From an uncultured Cytophaga sp. (lineage in GTDB: Bacteria > Bacteroidota > Bacteroidia > Cytophagales > Cytophagaceae): a stretch of DNA of 52,200 nucleotides. The notes under the pieces are model-generated. The model did not search any database. It saw only the letters and a program-made list of their open reading frames with translations, and was not told the origin of the DNA. Location: assembly GCF_937863595.1 (NCBI RefSeq), contig NZ_CALMGQ010000146.1:1-52200 (forward strand), in the 5' to 3' direction. Below, piece by piece: positions 27,318-35,852 of the stretch (its first letter is position 1; each line of letters starts with the position of its first letter). Position numbers and translations under genes: made by a program.

Positions 27318-27743
27318 TTATGCTTGTGTGCTTTGATATGCTAGTGCGTGCATTTTCATTTGTTTTACCATTGATGCCAAGCCGTTAGAGCGTGTCATTG
27401 ATAAATGTTGTTGCATGCCAATTTTATCAATGAAGTACATATCGCTTTTTGCGATATCTTCTGCCGGTTGATCGCTTAATACTTTTAATAAAAGTGCAAC
27501 CAATCCTTTTACAATAATTGCGTCACTTTCGCCTTGGTAGTGAACAATGCCATCTTGATAGTTGCTAGTCATCCATACTAAAGACTGACAGCCTTTAATG
27601 ATATTTTCTTCAATTTTATATTTTGGATCAATTCCTTGAAGTTTCTTTCCTAGGTCAATGATGTAGGCATACTTTTCGTCCCACTCATCAAATAGGTTAA
27701 AATCATCAATAATTTGATCTTGAATTTCATTAATTGTTGCCAT
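27318..27743 (-). CDS. sufE: SufE-family sulfur acceptor
   Basis: SufE takes persulfide sulfur from SufS and passes it to SufBCD. The 141-aa protein has the fold and active-site loop with its cysteine, ENIIKGCQSLVWM, and the C-terminal NGLASMVKQMKMHA. It starts 3 bp after sufS, consistent with the SufS-SufE complex. Confidence 0.95.
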   Translation of the reverse strand: MATINEIQDQIIDDFNLFDEWDEKYAYIIDLGKKLQGIDPKYKIEENIIKGCQSLVWMTSNYQDGIVHYQGESDAIIVKGLVALLLKVLSDQPAEDIAKSDMYFIDKIGMQQHLSMTRSNGLASMVKQMKMHALAYQSTQA

Positions 27744-27746
27744 GTA

Positions 27747-29006
27747 TTATCTAAATAATTTTATTGCCTTGTAAATTGCGGCAATGAATTGATCGATTTC
27801 TTCTTTTGTATTATAGAATGCAAAAGAAGCGCGAGAAGTTCCCGTAAGGCCTAATCTTCCCATGAGCGGTTGCGTACAATGATGACCCGTGCGTATTGCA
27901 ACACCTTCTTTATCTAAAATAATAGCTAAATCTTGATGATGTATATCAGAAAACACAAAAGACTGTACGCTTACTTTATTTTTTGCTGTACCAATTAAAC
28001 GAATGCCTTCAATGTCTTTTAATTTTGAAACGGCATAGTCAAGCAATTCGTGTTCGTAAGCACGAATTGTAGGTTTGCCAATAGAATGTACATAATCGAT
28101 TGCTGCTTTGAAAGCAACCACATCCGCAATGTTCGGTGTTCCTGCTTCAAATTTATAGGGTAATTCGTTGTAGGTGCAGCTTTCATAACTTACGTCACTA
28201 ATCATTTCGCCGCCGCCTTGGTAAGGTGGCATTGCTTCTAACAGTGCACGTTTGCCATACAAGACACCAACACCTGTTGGTCCATATAATTTATGTGCAG
28301 AGAATGCATAGAAGTCAGCATTCAAATCTTGCACGTCAATATCTAAGTGCGAAACAGCTTGCGCTCCATCGATCATTGCTACAGCACCTACAGCATGTGC
28401 CTTAGCAATTAATTCTTTTACAGGGTTGATGCTTCCAAGTGTATTGGAAACATGTACACACGAAACAAGTTTTGTTTTGGGAGTAATGATGGTATCGAAT
28501 GCTTCGGTAAGTAATTCGCCGGCATCATTCATGGGCAATATTTTCACAACCGCTTTTGTGCGTTGCGCCAACATATGCCAAGGTACCATGTTGGAGTGGT
28601 GTTCCATTGCTGAAAGAACAATTTCATCACCTTCTTTTAAATTCGTTGCACCCCAAGTAGCAGCAACTAAATTAATACCTTCTGTAGTACCGCGTGTGAA
28701 AATAATTTCTTCACGTTCATTGGCATTGATAAATGTTTTTACTGCATCGCGCGTTGCTTCAAAACCTGCAGTAGCACGTTCTGCGAGTGTATGTATACCG
28801 CGATGTATATTTGCGTTGTCGTTTAAATAATAAGCCGTCAGTGCTTCAACAACTTGTAAGGGCTTTTGGGTAGTAGCAGCATTGTCAAAATATACCAAGG
28901 GCTTGCCATTCACTTCTTGATATAAAATAGGAAAGTCTTCTCGGATACGTTCGATGTTTAACGTTCCATCTAAGTTGAATAGGTCGGTGTTTATAGCGTT
29001 AGTCAT
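27747..29006 (-). CDS. sufS: Cysteine desulfurase SufS (group II)
   Basis: SufS takes sulfur from cysteine with PLP. Seen are the N-terminal YFDNAATTQKP, ATRDAVKTFINA, the PLP lysine in FYAFSAHKLYGPTGVG, and the catalytic cysteine in RTGHHCTQPLM. The frame extends to 29075, but those 23 codons translate the repeat in the spacer (FTQYFVLCTQYSILC); the ATG at 29006 (MTNAINTDLFN) is the sensible start and gives about 419 aa. Confidence 0.95.
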   Translation of the reverse strand: MTNAINTDLFNLDGTLNIERIREDFPILYQEVNGKPLVYFDNAATTQKPLQVVEALTAYYLNDNANIHRGIHTLAERATAGFEATRDAVKTFINANEREEIIFTRGTTEGINLVAATWGATNLKEGDEIVLSAMEHHSNMVPWHMLAQRTKAVVKILPMNDAGELLTEAFDTIITPKTKLVSCVHVSNTLGSINPVKELIAKAHAVGAVAMIDGAQAVSHLDIDVQDLNADFYAFSAHKLYGPTGVGVLYGKRALLEAMPPYQGGGEMISDVSYESCTYNELPYKFEAGTPNIADVVAFKAAIDYVHSIGKPTIRAYEHELLDYAVSKLKDIEGIRLIGTAKNKVSVQSFVFSDIHHQDLAIILDKEGVAIRTGHHCTQPLMGRLGLTGTSRASFAFYNTKEEIDQFIAAIYKAIKLFR

Positions 29007-29022
29007 TTGAGAACAAAGTATA

Positions 29023-29177
29023 GAGTACTGAGTACATAGTACAAAGTACTGGGTGAATGAATTATCTAGTCTCAACTAAACAATTTTAAATAAAATAAAG
29101 ATTCCATTTTGAATGAAATCTTTATTAAAATATTTTGTACTTAGTACTATGTACTCGAACTCGATACTCAGTACTTA
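29023..29177. repeat. Inverted repeat bounding the sufD-sufS spacer
   Basis: Runs of GTACT/AGTAC words lie at each end of this 168-bp gap. The left block is 29023-29050 (GAGTACATAGTAC in the middle) and the right is 29135-29157 plus 29163-29177 (GTACTATGTACTC in the middle), which are reverse complements over that part. Inside is a second hairpin, AATAAAGATT (29095-29104) with AATCTTTATT (29117-29126). The words differ from those in the other two spacers, but the arrangement is the same. Confidence 0.8.
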
Positions 29178-30452
29178 TTTCAAACGTGCTTCAATTTCTT
29201 GTTCTAAGTACGCACGTAATTCGTCGTGTTTTACTTTTTCCAATACATCAAATGCGATTGCATGCACCAACATTTTTTTAGCAGTATCTTCACCAACGCC
29301 ACGTGCGCGTAGGTAGAACATTGCTTCAGGATCTAATTGTCCTGTAGTTGCTCCGTGCGAACATTTTACATCATCTGCATAGATTTCTAATTGAGGCTTT
29401 GTATTAACGGAAGCATCTTTCGAAAGCAATATGTTTTTATTTGATTGGAAGGCATTGGTTTTCTGCGCGTCTTTACGTACCCAAATTTTACCATTGAATA
29501 CGCCTGTAGATTTGCCGTCTAAAATACCTTTGTATAACTCGTTGCTATAGCAATTTGGCATTGCGTGATCCACAAGTGTGTGGTTATCGACATGCTGTGA
29601 ACCTTTTTCAAGGTATAATCCATTTAAATATGCTTCGCAATATTCAGCCGCTAACGTTACGTTTAAGTTGTTACGAACCAAGCCACCATTTAATGTTATA
29701 GTTGTTGTATACGAATTGCTTTTACCTTCATGTACAAGTTGAGAATTGTGAACGAAGTTGCTGTTATCAATATCGTTTTGAATTTTGTATTGTTCTAGGT
29801 ATGCATCTTTTTTTAAGATAGCATGTGTGAAAGCATTGGTAAATGCAGTGTTAGAACCTAAACTACGATTCAATTCAACAACAATTGCATTAGCAGCTTC
29901 TTCTACAACAATCAGTACACTTGGTTGTGCAAATACATTTGCATTGCGAACATCCGCTAGATAAAAACAAACAATCGGTTTGTCAACCTGTTGTTTCGCT
30001 TTTACATGAATTAGAGTTCCTGTTGTTGCAAATGCTATATTCAAGGCAACCATACTATCGTTGTATGGAAGATTTTTTCCAAAGTACTTCTGTACTAATT
30101 CTTGATTGCTTGTTTGAAAGGATTCAATCGTAACTCCTGCAGCATCTATAGTAGATAGGGAAGGAGAGAAGATTCCATTAACAAATATTATTTTATAACA
30201 ATCAATTGGTAAAGCTGTAAGTGCTTTAAGATCTTCTGCAGAAAAAGTTGCAGCAGATTCAATTGCATATGGTTTTGCAAGGGTAGTCTTCAAGTTGGTG
30301 TATTTCCATTCTTCATGCTTCGTGGTAGGGAAGCCTAATTGTTGAAATGCACTTATTGCTTCTTTGCGTGTATCTGCCAATAAAGAAGCAGAGGTCGTTT
30401 TTTCAAGCGTATTAAATTGCTGTATCAGCGATTCTTTCAATTCTGTAGTCAT
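29175..30452 (-). CDS. sufD: SufD, SufBCD scaffold subunit
   Basis: The 425-aa protein is the SufD partner of SufB. It has the C-terminal parallel beta-helix with DVKCSHGATTGQLDPEAMFY and RARGVGEDTAKKML, and the N-terminal helical part containing FPTTKHEEWKYTNLKT. With SufB and SufC it forms the platform on which Fe-S clusters are built. It starts 14 bp after sufC. Confidence 0.96.
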   Translation of the reverse strand: MTTELKESLIQQFNTLEKTTSASLLADTRKEAISAFQQLGFPTTKHEEWKYTNLKTTLAKPYAIESAATFSAEDLKALTALPIDCYKIIFVNGIFSPSLSTIDAAGVTIESFQTSNQELVQKYFGKNLPYNDSMVALNIAFATTGTLIHVKAKQQVDKPIVCFYLADVRNANVFAQPSVLIVVEEAANAIVVELNRSLGSNTAFTNAFTHAILKKDAYLEQYKIQNDIDNSNFVHNSQLVHEGKSNSYTTTITLNGGLVRNNLNVTLAAEYCEAYLNGLYLEKGSQHVDNHTLVDHAMPNCYSNELYKGILDGKSTGVFNGKIWVRKDAQKTNAFQSNKNILLSKDASVNTKPQLEIYADDVKCSHGATTGQLDPEAMFYLRARGVGEDTAKKMLVHAIAFDVLEKVKHDELRAYLEQEIEARLK

Positions 30453-30466
30453 GTGTATAGGCGGTA

Positions 30467-31228
30467 TTATACCGTTTGTGCATCTGCTTCAGCTTTGATC
30501 CAGTCGTAGCCTTTTTCTTCTAATTCCATTGCTAATTCTTTTGTGCCAGATTTAACAATACGTCCTTTGTATAAAACGTGTACAAAATCAGGAACAATAT
30601 AGTCAAGCAAACGTTGGTAGTGTGTAACTACGATTGTTGCATTGTTAGCAGTCTTTAATTTATTTACTCCATTGGCAACAATACGTAATGCATCAATATC
30701 CAAACCTGAATCTGTTTCATCTAAAATTGCTAACATGGGTTCAAGCATTGCCATCTGGAAGATTTCATTGCGTTTCTTCTCGCCACCAGAGAATCCTTCG
30801 TTCAATGCACGTTTCAATAAAGATTCGTCGATTTCAACCAACTTCATTTTTTCTTTCATCAATTTCAAGAAAGAAACTGCATCCATCGGCTCTTGACCTC
30901 TGTATTCGCGAACTTCGTTCACAGCTGTTTTCATGAAATTGATGGTGCTTACACCAGGAATTTCAATTGGATATTGGAAAGCAAGAAACACACCTTCACG
31001 AGCGCGATCTTCTGGAGACAAATCCAATAAATCTTTGCCATTTAATTGAACCGTTCCACTTGTTACTTCATAATCCGAACGACCTGCTAACACAGAAGCG
31101 AGTGTACTTTTACCAGAACCATTGGGTCCCATGATTGCATGCACTTCACCTGCTTTTACTTCCAAGTTGATGCCACGAAGAATTTCTTTTTCTTCAATGC
31201 GTGCGTGTAGATTTTTTATAGATAACAT
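30467..31228 (-). CDS. sufC: SufC, Fe-S assembly ATPase
   Basis: The 253-aa ABC-type ATPase has Walker A (MGPNGSGKSTLASVL), signature (EGFSGGEKKRNEIFQM), Walker B (LAILDETDSGLDIDAL) and the H-loop (TIVVTHYQRLLDYI). It powers SufB-SufD shape changes. It lies 164 bp after sufB, across a repeat-bounded spacer. Confidence 0.98.
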   Translation of the reverse strand: MLSIKNLHARIEEKEILRGINLEVKAGEVHAIMGPNGSGKSTLASVLAGRSDYEVTSGTVQLNGKDLLDLSPEDRAREGVFLAFQYPIEIPGVSTINFMKTAVNEVREYRGQEPMDAVSFLKLMKEKMKLVEIDESLLKRALNEGFSGGEKKRNEIFQMAMLEPMLAILDETDSGLDIDALRIVANGVNKLKTANNATIVVTHYQRLLDYIVPDFVHVLYKGRIVKSGTKELAMELEEKGYDWIKAEADAQTV

Positions 31229-31235
31229 AATTTTT

Positions 31236-31384
31236 GCTTAACGCTTAAGGCGGAAAGCCTAAGGCTGTCCACTATTATTATATGATTAAATTATTGAGGT
31301 CTGCTATTAATATATTTGACTTTATTATTAAATAGCTAACGTTTATTTAATGCTTGAAAGCTTTAGGCCTTAAGCCTTCGGCTT
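31236..31384. repeat. Inverted repeat bounding the sufB-sufC spacer
   Basis: The 164-bp gap ends in related inverted words. The left end is GCTTAACGCTTAAGGC near 31236-31266, and the right end is CTTTAGGCCTTAAGCC within 31358-31384. The pairing is imperfect at this spacer. The right end is an exact 27-bp copy of the one at 26949-26975, 4.4 kb away. The interior is AT-rich with no gene. Confidence 0.7.
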
Positions 31385-31392
31385 TAAGCTTT

Positions 31393-32838
31393 TTAGCCTA
31401 CGCTTCCTTCCAAGGAAATTGCAAGAAGTTTTTGTGCTTCTACTGCGAATTCCATTGGTAATTGTTTCAACACTTCTTTGCAATACCCATTCACGATTAA
31501 GGCTACCGCTTTTTCAGTAGCAATACCACGCTGGTTGCAATAAAATATTTGATCTTCTCCAATTTTAGAAGTCGTTGCTTCGTGTTCTACCGTAGCGGTA
31601 TTGTTGTCTACTTCGATGTATGGGAAGGTATGTGCACCACATTGGTCGCCCATTAATAGGGAATCACATTGTGAGTAGTTACGTGCGCCTTCTGCACGCT
31701 TCATTATTTTTACCAAACCTCTATAACTATTATGGCTTTTACCAGCTGAGATACCTTTAGAAACGATACGCGACTTGGTGTTTTTGCCAATGTGTATCAT
31801 TTTTGTGCCGGTATCTGCTTGTTGGTAATTATTTGTTACTGCAACGGAGTAGAACTCTCCAATAGAGTTGTCGCCTTTTAAGATGCAACTTGGATATTTC
31901 CATGTAATGGCAGATCCTGTTTCAACTTGTGTCCAAGAGATTTTAGCATAGTCACCCGCACAAATACCGCGTTTTGTTACAAAGTTTAAAATACCACCAA
32001 CTCCGTTTTTATCACCTGGATACCAGTTTTGAACGGTAGAATATTTAATCTCTGCTCTTTCCATCGCTACAAGTTCCACAACGGCAGCATGCAATTGATT
32101 TTCATCGCGCATAGGAGCAGTACAGCCTTCAAGATAACTAACATAGCCACCTTCGTCAGCAATAAGCAAAGTGCGTTCAAATTGACCTGTGTTTGCTGCA
32201 TTGATACGGAAGTAGGTAGACAATTCCATTGGGCTACGAACACCTTTCGGAATGTAGCAGAAAGATCCATCACTGAATACGGCAGAGTTTAATGCCGCAT
32301 AGTAGTTGTCTGTTACCGGAACAACACTACCCAAATATTTACGAACCAATTCAGGGTGTTCCTGAACAGCTTCACTCATAGAGCAGAAAATAATTCCGAG
32401 TTCTGACAATTTACCTTTAAAGGTAGTCGTGATCGAAACGCTGTCAATAACAGCATCAACTGCTACACCTGTCATACGTTTTTGTTCATCCAAAGAAATA
32501 CCAAGTTTCTCGAACGTTGCACGTAGTTCTGGATCTATATCATCCAAACTATCTAATGTAACTTTTTGCTTTGGCGCGGAGTAGTAAATAATATCCTGAA
32601 AATCAATTTTTGGAAATTTTACATTAGACCATTCAGGCTCATCCATTGCCAACCATTTACGGAAAGCATCCAAGCGCCATTCAAGTAACCATTCTGGTTC
32701 ATTCTTTTTTGCAGAAATGAAACGTACGGTATCTTCCGATAAACCTTTCGGTAAGGAATCGTTTTCAATGTCCGTTACAAATCCCCATTTATATTCTGAT
32801 GAGGTTATGTCTTCAAGTATTTTATTACTATCACTCAT
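31393..32838 (-). CDS. sufB: SufB, SufBCD scaffold subunit
   Basis: The 481-aa protein has the SufB landmarks: the N-terminal [40 protein letters not shown], the segment [20 protein letters not shown], and the beta-helix [20 protein letters not shown]. It is the first gene of the SUF operon and the main site of cluster assembly. Confidence 0.97.
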   Translation of the reverse strand: MSDSNKILEDITSSEYKWGFVTDIENDSLPKGLSEDTVRFISAKKNEPEWLLEWRLDAFRKWLAMDEPEWSNVKFPKIDFQDIIYYSAPKQKVTLDSLDDIDPELRATFEKLGISLDEQKRMTGVAVDAVIDSVSITTTFKGKLSELGIIFCSMSEAVQEHPELVRKYLGSVVPVTDNYYAALNSAVFSDGSFCYIPKGVRSPMELSTYFRINAANTGQFERTLLIADEGGYVSYLEGCTAPMRDENQLHAAVVELVAMERAEIKYSTVQNWYPGDKNGVGGILNFVTKRGICAGDYAKISWTQVETGSAITWKYPSCILKGDNSIGEFYSVAVTNNYQQADTGTKMIHIGKNTKSRIVSKGISAGKSHNSYRGLVKIMKRAEGARNYSQCDSLLMGDQCGAHTFPYIEVDNNTATVEHEATTSKIGEDQIFYCNQRGIATEKAVALIVNGYCKEVLKQLPMEFAVEAQKLLAISLEGSVG

Positions 32839-32881
32839 ATTTTCCTTTATCTATGTTTAGACTAATTCTATACTATATATA

Positions 32882-32968
32882 CAAAAATAGCACAAATTTG
32901 CTAAGTATGGCTTCTTTTACATACAAATATTAATATAATATGAGTTAAATCAATACATACATGTATGT
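32882..32968 (-). promoter_or_regulatory. Candidate SUF promoter and palindromic operator
   Basis: TATTTTTG on the minus strand (32889-32882) fits the -7 element TAnnTTTG and would start RNA about 37 nt before sufB. No good -33 TTTG is at the usual distance. A perfect 14-bp palindrome, ACATACATGTATGT, lies at 32955-32968 and might bind a regulator. No Rrf2-type Fe-S regulator gene is in the window. Confidence 0.4.
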
Positions 32969-33037
32969 TCTTGATTATCTTATATAAAAAGAGACAAAAT
33001 TGTCCTTTATTATGAAAAATAATTGTTTTTTATCATT

Positions 33038-33505
33038 TTAATGACCCAATTCTAGGGTTCTGTTTATCGATTCTTCTAAAGAAATACTCGTTTCGGTACG
33101 TTGAATGCCGTATACTTTTTGAATTTTATCGTGTAGTACTTCCCTTAAGTGTTGGGTATCTCGACAAATAATTTTAACAAACATACTAAAGTTGCCTGTG
33201 GTATAATGAACATTTACTACTTCTGGGATTTTGCGCAAATCATCCACTGCTTTGTCGTAGAACTCACTTTTGTCAAGATAGATACCTAAGAATGCGGTGA
33301 TGTCGTAACCCAAACGGGTATAGTTAATGTCGAGGTGGGAGCCTTTTACGATTCCCAGATCCATCATTTTTTTCATCCGCACGTGAATGGTTCCGCCAGA
33401 TACACCAATGTTTTTTGCAATTTCTGTATAAGGAATGGAGGCATCTAGCACCAATTGACTTAAAATGTTTAAATCAACGCTATCAATTTCGGAATGTATG
33501 GCCAT
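33038..33505 (-). CDS. Lrp/AsnC-family transcriptional regulator
   Basis: The 155-aa protein has the N-terminal helix-turn-helix of Lrp (SIPYTEIAKNIGVSGGTIHV, then MKKMMDLGIVKGSHLDI) and the C-terminal RAM/ACT-like ligand domain (VVNVHYTTGNFSMFVKIICR). It may sense an amino acid. It lies 200 bp upstream of sufB on the same strand and diverges from the RNA gene at 33.65 kb; whether it controls either is unknown. Confidence 0.93.
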   Translation of the reverse strand: MAIHSEIDSVDLNILSQLVLDASIPYTEIAKNIGVSGGTIHVRMKKMMDLGIVKGSHLDINYTRLGYDITAFLGIYLDKSEFYDKAVDDLRKIPEVVNVHYTTGNFSMFVKIICRDTQHLREVLHDKIQKVYGIQRTETSISLEESINRTLELGH

Positions 33506-33590
33506 AATCTTAGGTATTTATTATTGAATTATTAATAATATGTCTAATTTATTGATAAAATGATAAATATTAAAATATTTTATAACAATA

Positions 33591-33622
33591 TTTGCAATAA
33601 ATGATTCAATCTAGTACATTTG
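33591..33622 (+). promoter_or_regulatory. Consensus Bacteroidota promoter of the tRNA-like RNA
   Basis: TTTG (33591-33594), a 20-bp spacer and TACATTTG (33615-33622) match both elements of the Bacteroidota housekeeping promoter exactly. The predicted RNA start is near 33629, about 20 nt before the tRNA-like fold begins. Confidence 0.75.
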
Positions 33623-33647
33623 TCTTGTTGTCAGTCGGACAATTATA

Positions 33648-33804
33648 CTGTAGGGTGTTGAAATTGGCAGACATGCCCTCCTGTCTCGGGGGTGGAGATT
33701 TCAAAATAAACGTAGTGTAAAGCACCAAAGCTAGGGTTGACCACTTATTGTTATGCATTATGGCTAATTGCTCCGTGGGTTGGTTCGAATCCCCCTCCTA
33801 CAGC
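33648..33804 (+). ncRNA. tRNA-like structured RNA of about 156 nt
   Basis: The ends pair as a 7-8 bp acceptor stem, CTGTAGGG (33648-33655) with TCCTACAG (33796-33803). Next comes a D-arm much like tRNA-Leu (GAAATTGGCAGACA). The anticodon arm CCCTC-CTGTCTC-GGGGG (33676-33692) reads GTC, the Asp anticodon, but with U at position 37. Then comes about 85 nt in place of the variable arm, enclosed by GGAG (33694-33697) and CTCC (33771-33774). The T-arm has a standard loop TTCGAAT (33784-33790) but a stem with two mismatches. No CCA is encoded. It is not a normal tRNA and does not look like tmRNA. It has its own promoter and terminator, so it is probably expressed; its function is unknown. Confidence 0.65.
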
Positions 33805-33813
33805 TTCAAGTCT

Positions 33814-33850
33814 AAAAGGCCTTTTATCGAAAGATAGAAGGCCTTTTTTT
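33814..33850 (+). terminator. Terminator of the tRNA-like RNA
   Basis: AAAAGGCCTTTTATC pairs with GATAGAAGGCCTTTT around a GAAA tetraloop (33829-33832), one G-T wobble aside, and is followed by a T-run to 33850. It ends the RNA gene ten nucleotides after the tRNA-like fold. Confidence 0.95.
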
Positions 33851-33854
33851 GTTT

Positions 33855-34267
33855 AAAATGGAAATTGATCTATATTTTTTTATTCTAAGTTGGCGATATA
33901 CACGCTTGTCCAACCACCCCCTCAACCAGTCCTTGTTTCTTTTGTGGTTAACAACTTACAGACTCTAATGTTATAGTTGTGGGTCATATAATTGCTTTCA
34001 TAATCACCACATTTTTGCCACATCCATTCTAAGAGCAAATAGGATTGATAATATTATTTTTTTTACCTGACTTGTTTCCTTTTTTTTATTTAATGTGAAT
34101 GATCATTTCTCCTAAATACACCAAATGTTAAAACCCAATTTCATACACTCCTCATACACTAGCCATACAGTTCCCATACACTAGCCATACATTTTCCATT
34201 CAGTACCTATTCAATATCCGAAGAAAGCATAGTCGTATTTTATAGGATAAATGTAACTGAAATACGG
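33855..34267. other. Non-coding stretch downstream of the tRNA-like RNA
   Basis: This approximately 410-bp region has no convincing gene on either strand. It is AT-rich with several T and A homopolymers, and contains the 11-bp tandem repeat at 34142-34218. It may be eroded accessory DNA next to the broken GH16 gene. Confidence 0.5.
34142..34218. repeat. Seven-copy 11-bp tandem repeat (CATACACTAGC-like)
   Basis: Units start exactly 11 bp apart at 34142, 34153, 34164, 34175, 34186, 34197 and 34208. The clearest copies are CATACACTAGC at 34153 and 34175; the outer ones drift (CATTCAGTACC, TATTCAATATC). An 11-bp period does not keep a reading frame but is close to one DNA helical turn. It is too short for CRISPR. 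Confidence 0.85.
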
Positions 34268-34735
34268 TTACTTTTTAATGATTTGAGAACAATATGAATT
34301 GCGTTCACCTTGAAGTTTCATTATATATATGCCAGGTGTCAAAAAGGTTAAATCGTTTAAAAGTATTTCTTGATTTGAAGAATTGACGTCACTTATTGAG
34401 TAAACTACTTTTCCTTGAGAATCGTAAATGCGCAATGTGTATTCATCTTTTTCAATTTGCCCTAAGGATATTGTCATCTTATCATTAAATGGGTTTAGAT
34501 AAATTTGTGTCTTTAAATTGTTGGTTAAAGATGTAACCGACAGTACGGATGATATATTACCGCGGCAGTTTATTACATAGAATTTTGTAGTTATTCGTTA
34601 CTAATAAATACTCTTACCTAGTCAACATGCATGGTGCTGGTTACAAACGTTCATGGGGTTAGTATTATTAAATAAGTACCGCCAACAGCAAGGTTTAATA
34701 CAATATTTTGATTTTTACTAAACATGCCTTTTACT
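34268..34735 (-). pseudogene. Decayed GH16 glycosidase C-terminus joined to a T9SS sorting domain
   Basis: From 34735 to 34591 the minus strand matches the end of the GH16 gene at 35853-36524. It encodes MFSKNQNIVLNLAVGG, then a lost base shifts the frame, then TMHVD-stop-VRVF where the intact copy has SMQVDWVRVF (TGG turned to TAG). From about 34560 to 34268 an open frame encodes a type-A T9SS C-terminal domain: YLNPFNDKMTISLGQ, YTLRIYDSQGKVVYSI and TPGIYIMKLQG. The original was therefore probably a secreted, surface-exported laminarinase-like enzyme. The short open frame starting at 34477 is a remnant, not a gene of its own. Confidence 0.85.
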
Positions 34736-34987
34736 GACTTAAATGTTTATAAATAAAATGTTAAAAAAGTATTTTAACTTGTTTCGTTCAATTGATTAGA
34801 TTTACTATGGTTAATGGTATTTTATATTGAGATTATAAGCTTTATTGAGGAATTATGAAGAAAGAGATGGTGTCCTTTGTTGGCTTTGAACTGAATTTGA
34901 AAAAAACTATTTGACAAAAAGAATTTACAATCATTAAACAGTCACAAACCAACATTTTTAAGGGATGTAGATGCCTTATTCAATAGC

Positions 34988-35653
34988 TTGCCAGTAGCGG
35001 TCAGTATATTTGACCATAAAGAATTAAGTTGTACGTATTGTAACGAAAATCTTTCTAGTCTCATGGGATATTCAAGGGCGTTATTTATGGGCGAAAATGG
35101 AATGCAAACAATATACAATACTTTCCACCCCGCTCACATGGCAATTTATAATGCCTATATATATCCCAAAATAAGTGAAACAATGGCAGAAGCTTTGGCC
35201 AATAATGAAGATGTTAAAAGCTATAAGTTCAGCACTACCTTCAAAGCAGTTCGGTCAAACAAACAAGAATTTTGGTGTCATATCCAGCTAGCAGTTATTG
35301 AAACGTATTCAGATGGAATCCCCATGTTTACGTTGTCTTTATTGAGTGATGTAAGCCATATAAAAAAAGACAACAACATCGATTTCTTAATCTATAAAAC
35401 GGCAAGTGACGAAATTCAACAAACCATATCTTATACTTCTTTTAATGAAGATAATTCTCAATTGAAATTATCAAAAAGAGAAATAGAAGTACTAGCTCTA
35501 GTAAAAAAAGGTCATACAAGTAAAGAAATTGCTACTAAGTTGTTTTTGAGCGAACATACTGTTCACACTCATCGCAAAAACATGTTGCATAAAACCAATA
35601 CTAAAAACATGGCTGAATTGATCCAATTTGCACATTTGAAAAATATATTCTAG
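34988..35653 (+). CDS. PAS-LuxR-type transcriptional regulator, probably 5'-frameshifted
   Basis: The C-terminal 60 residues are a LuxR/GerE helix-turn-helix (KLSKREIEVLALVKKGHTSK, EIATKLFLSEHTVHTHRKNM). The first approximately 125 residues resemble a PAS sensor (LSSLMGYSRALFMGENG). The stated start is a TTG at 34988. The same frame stays open upstream to 34901 without any ATG. A good ATG with GAGG ahead of it lies at 34855 in another frame and meets this one at an A7 run (34900-34906). One base change there would give a protein about 44 residues longer, so the true gene is probably 34855-35653. Its partner signal is unknown. Confidence 0.75.
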   Translation: MPVAVSIFDHKELSCTYCNENLSSLMGYSRALFMGENGMQTIYNTFHPAHMAIYNAYIYPKISETMAEALANNEDVKSYKFSTTFKAVRSNKQEFWCHIQLAVIETYSDGIPMFTLSLLSDVSHIKKDNNIDFLIYKTASDEIQQTISYTSFNEDNSQLKLSKREIEVLALVKKGHTSKEIATKLFLSEHTVHTHRKNMLHKTNTKNMAELIQFAHLKNIF

Positions 35654-35792
35654 TAAATTTGTTTCCAAGTGGGTGGGTTAGTATCCACTATTTATTTCCA
35701 GTTAAAAAATTAAACGTTGTCGATCTCAGAGAGAGTTTTTTTATGGAATATCTCAGATGGAAAAAATAGTAGGGTTTGAGAATAATGAATTT

Positions 35793-35833
35793 AAAAAAAG
35801 CACCGGAATTGTTTTTTACAATGCCGGTGCTTA
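35793..35833 (-). terminator. Terminator after the truncated GH16 gene
   Basis: GCACCGGAATTGT pairs with ACAATGCCGGTGC (one mismatch) around TTTTT, followed on the minus strand by a T7 run. It begins about 20 bp after the GH16 stop at 35853. Confidence 0.9.
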
Positions 35834-35852
35834 CATGGAATTTTTTTAGTTA

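Noticed and set aside
28426..28830. A 134-codon plus-strand frame opposite sufS
   Set aside because: Antisense to a well-conserved gene, with no recognisable product; the same applies to long antisense frames at 9905-10330 and 44944-45393.
29007..29075. N-terminal extension of SufS to 29075
   Set aside because: The extra codons translate the GTACT repeat; the conserved enzyme begins at the ATG at 29006.
33038..33505. Lrp-type gene as the SUF regulator
   Set aside because: Adjacent and on the same strand, but Lrp proteins are not known to control SUF, and no shared site was identified.
33648..33804. tmRNA
   Set aside because: Too short, no tag-peptide reading frame and no match to the conserved tmRNA 5' end; only the T-loop is similar.
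34142..34218. Possible CRISPR array
   Set aside because: Units are only 11 bp, adjoining, degenerate and without spacers; no cas genes are present.
34268..34477. Independent 69-aa gene
   Set aside because: It is the tail of a T9SS sorting domain whose frame continues upstream without a start and joins a decayed GH16 region.
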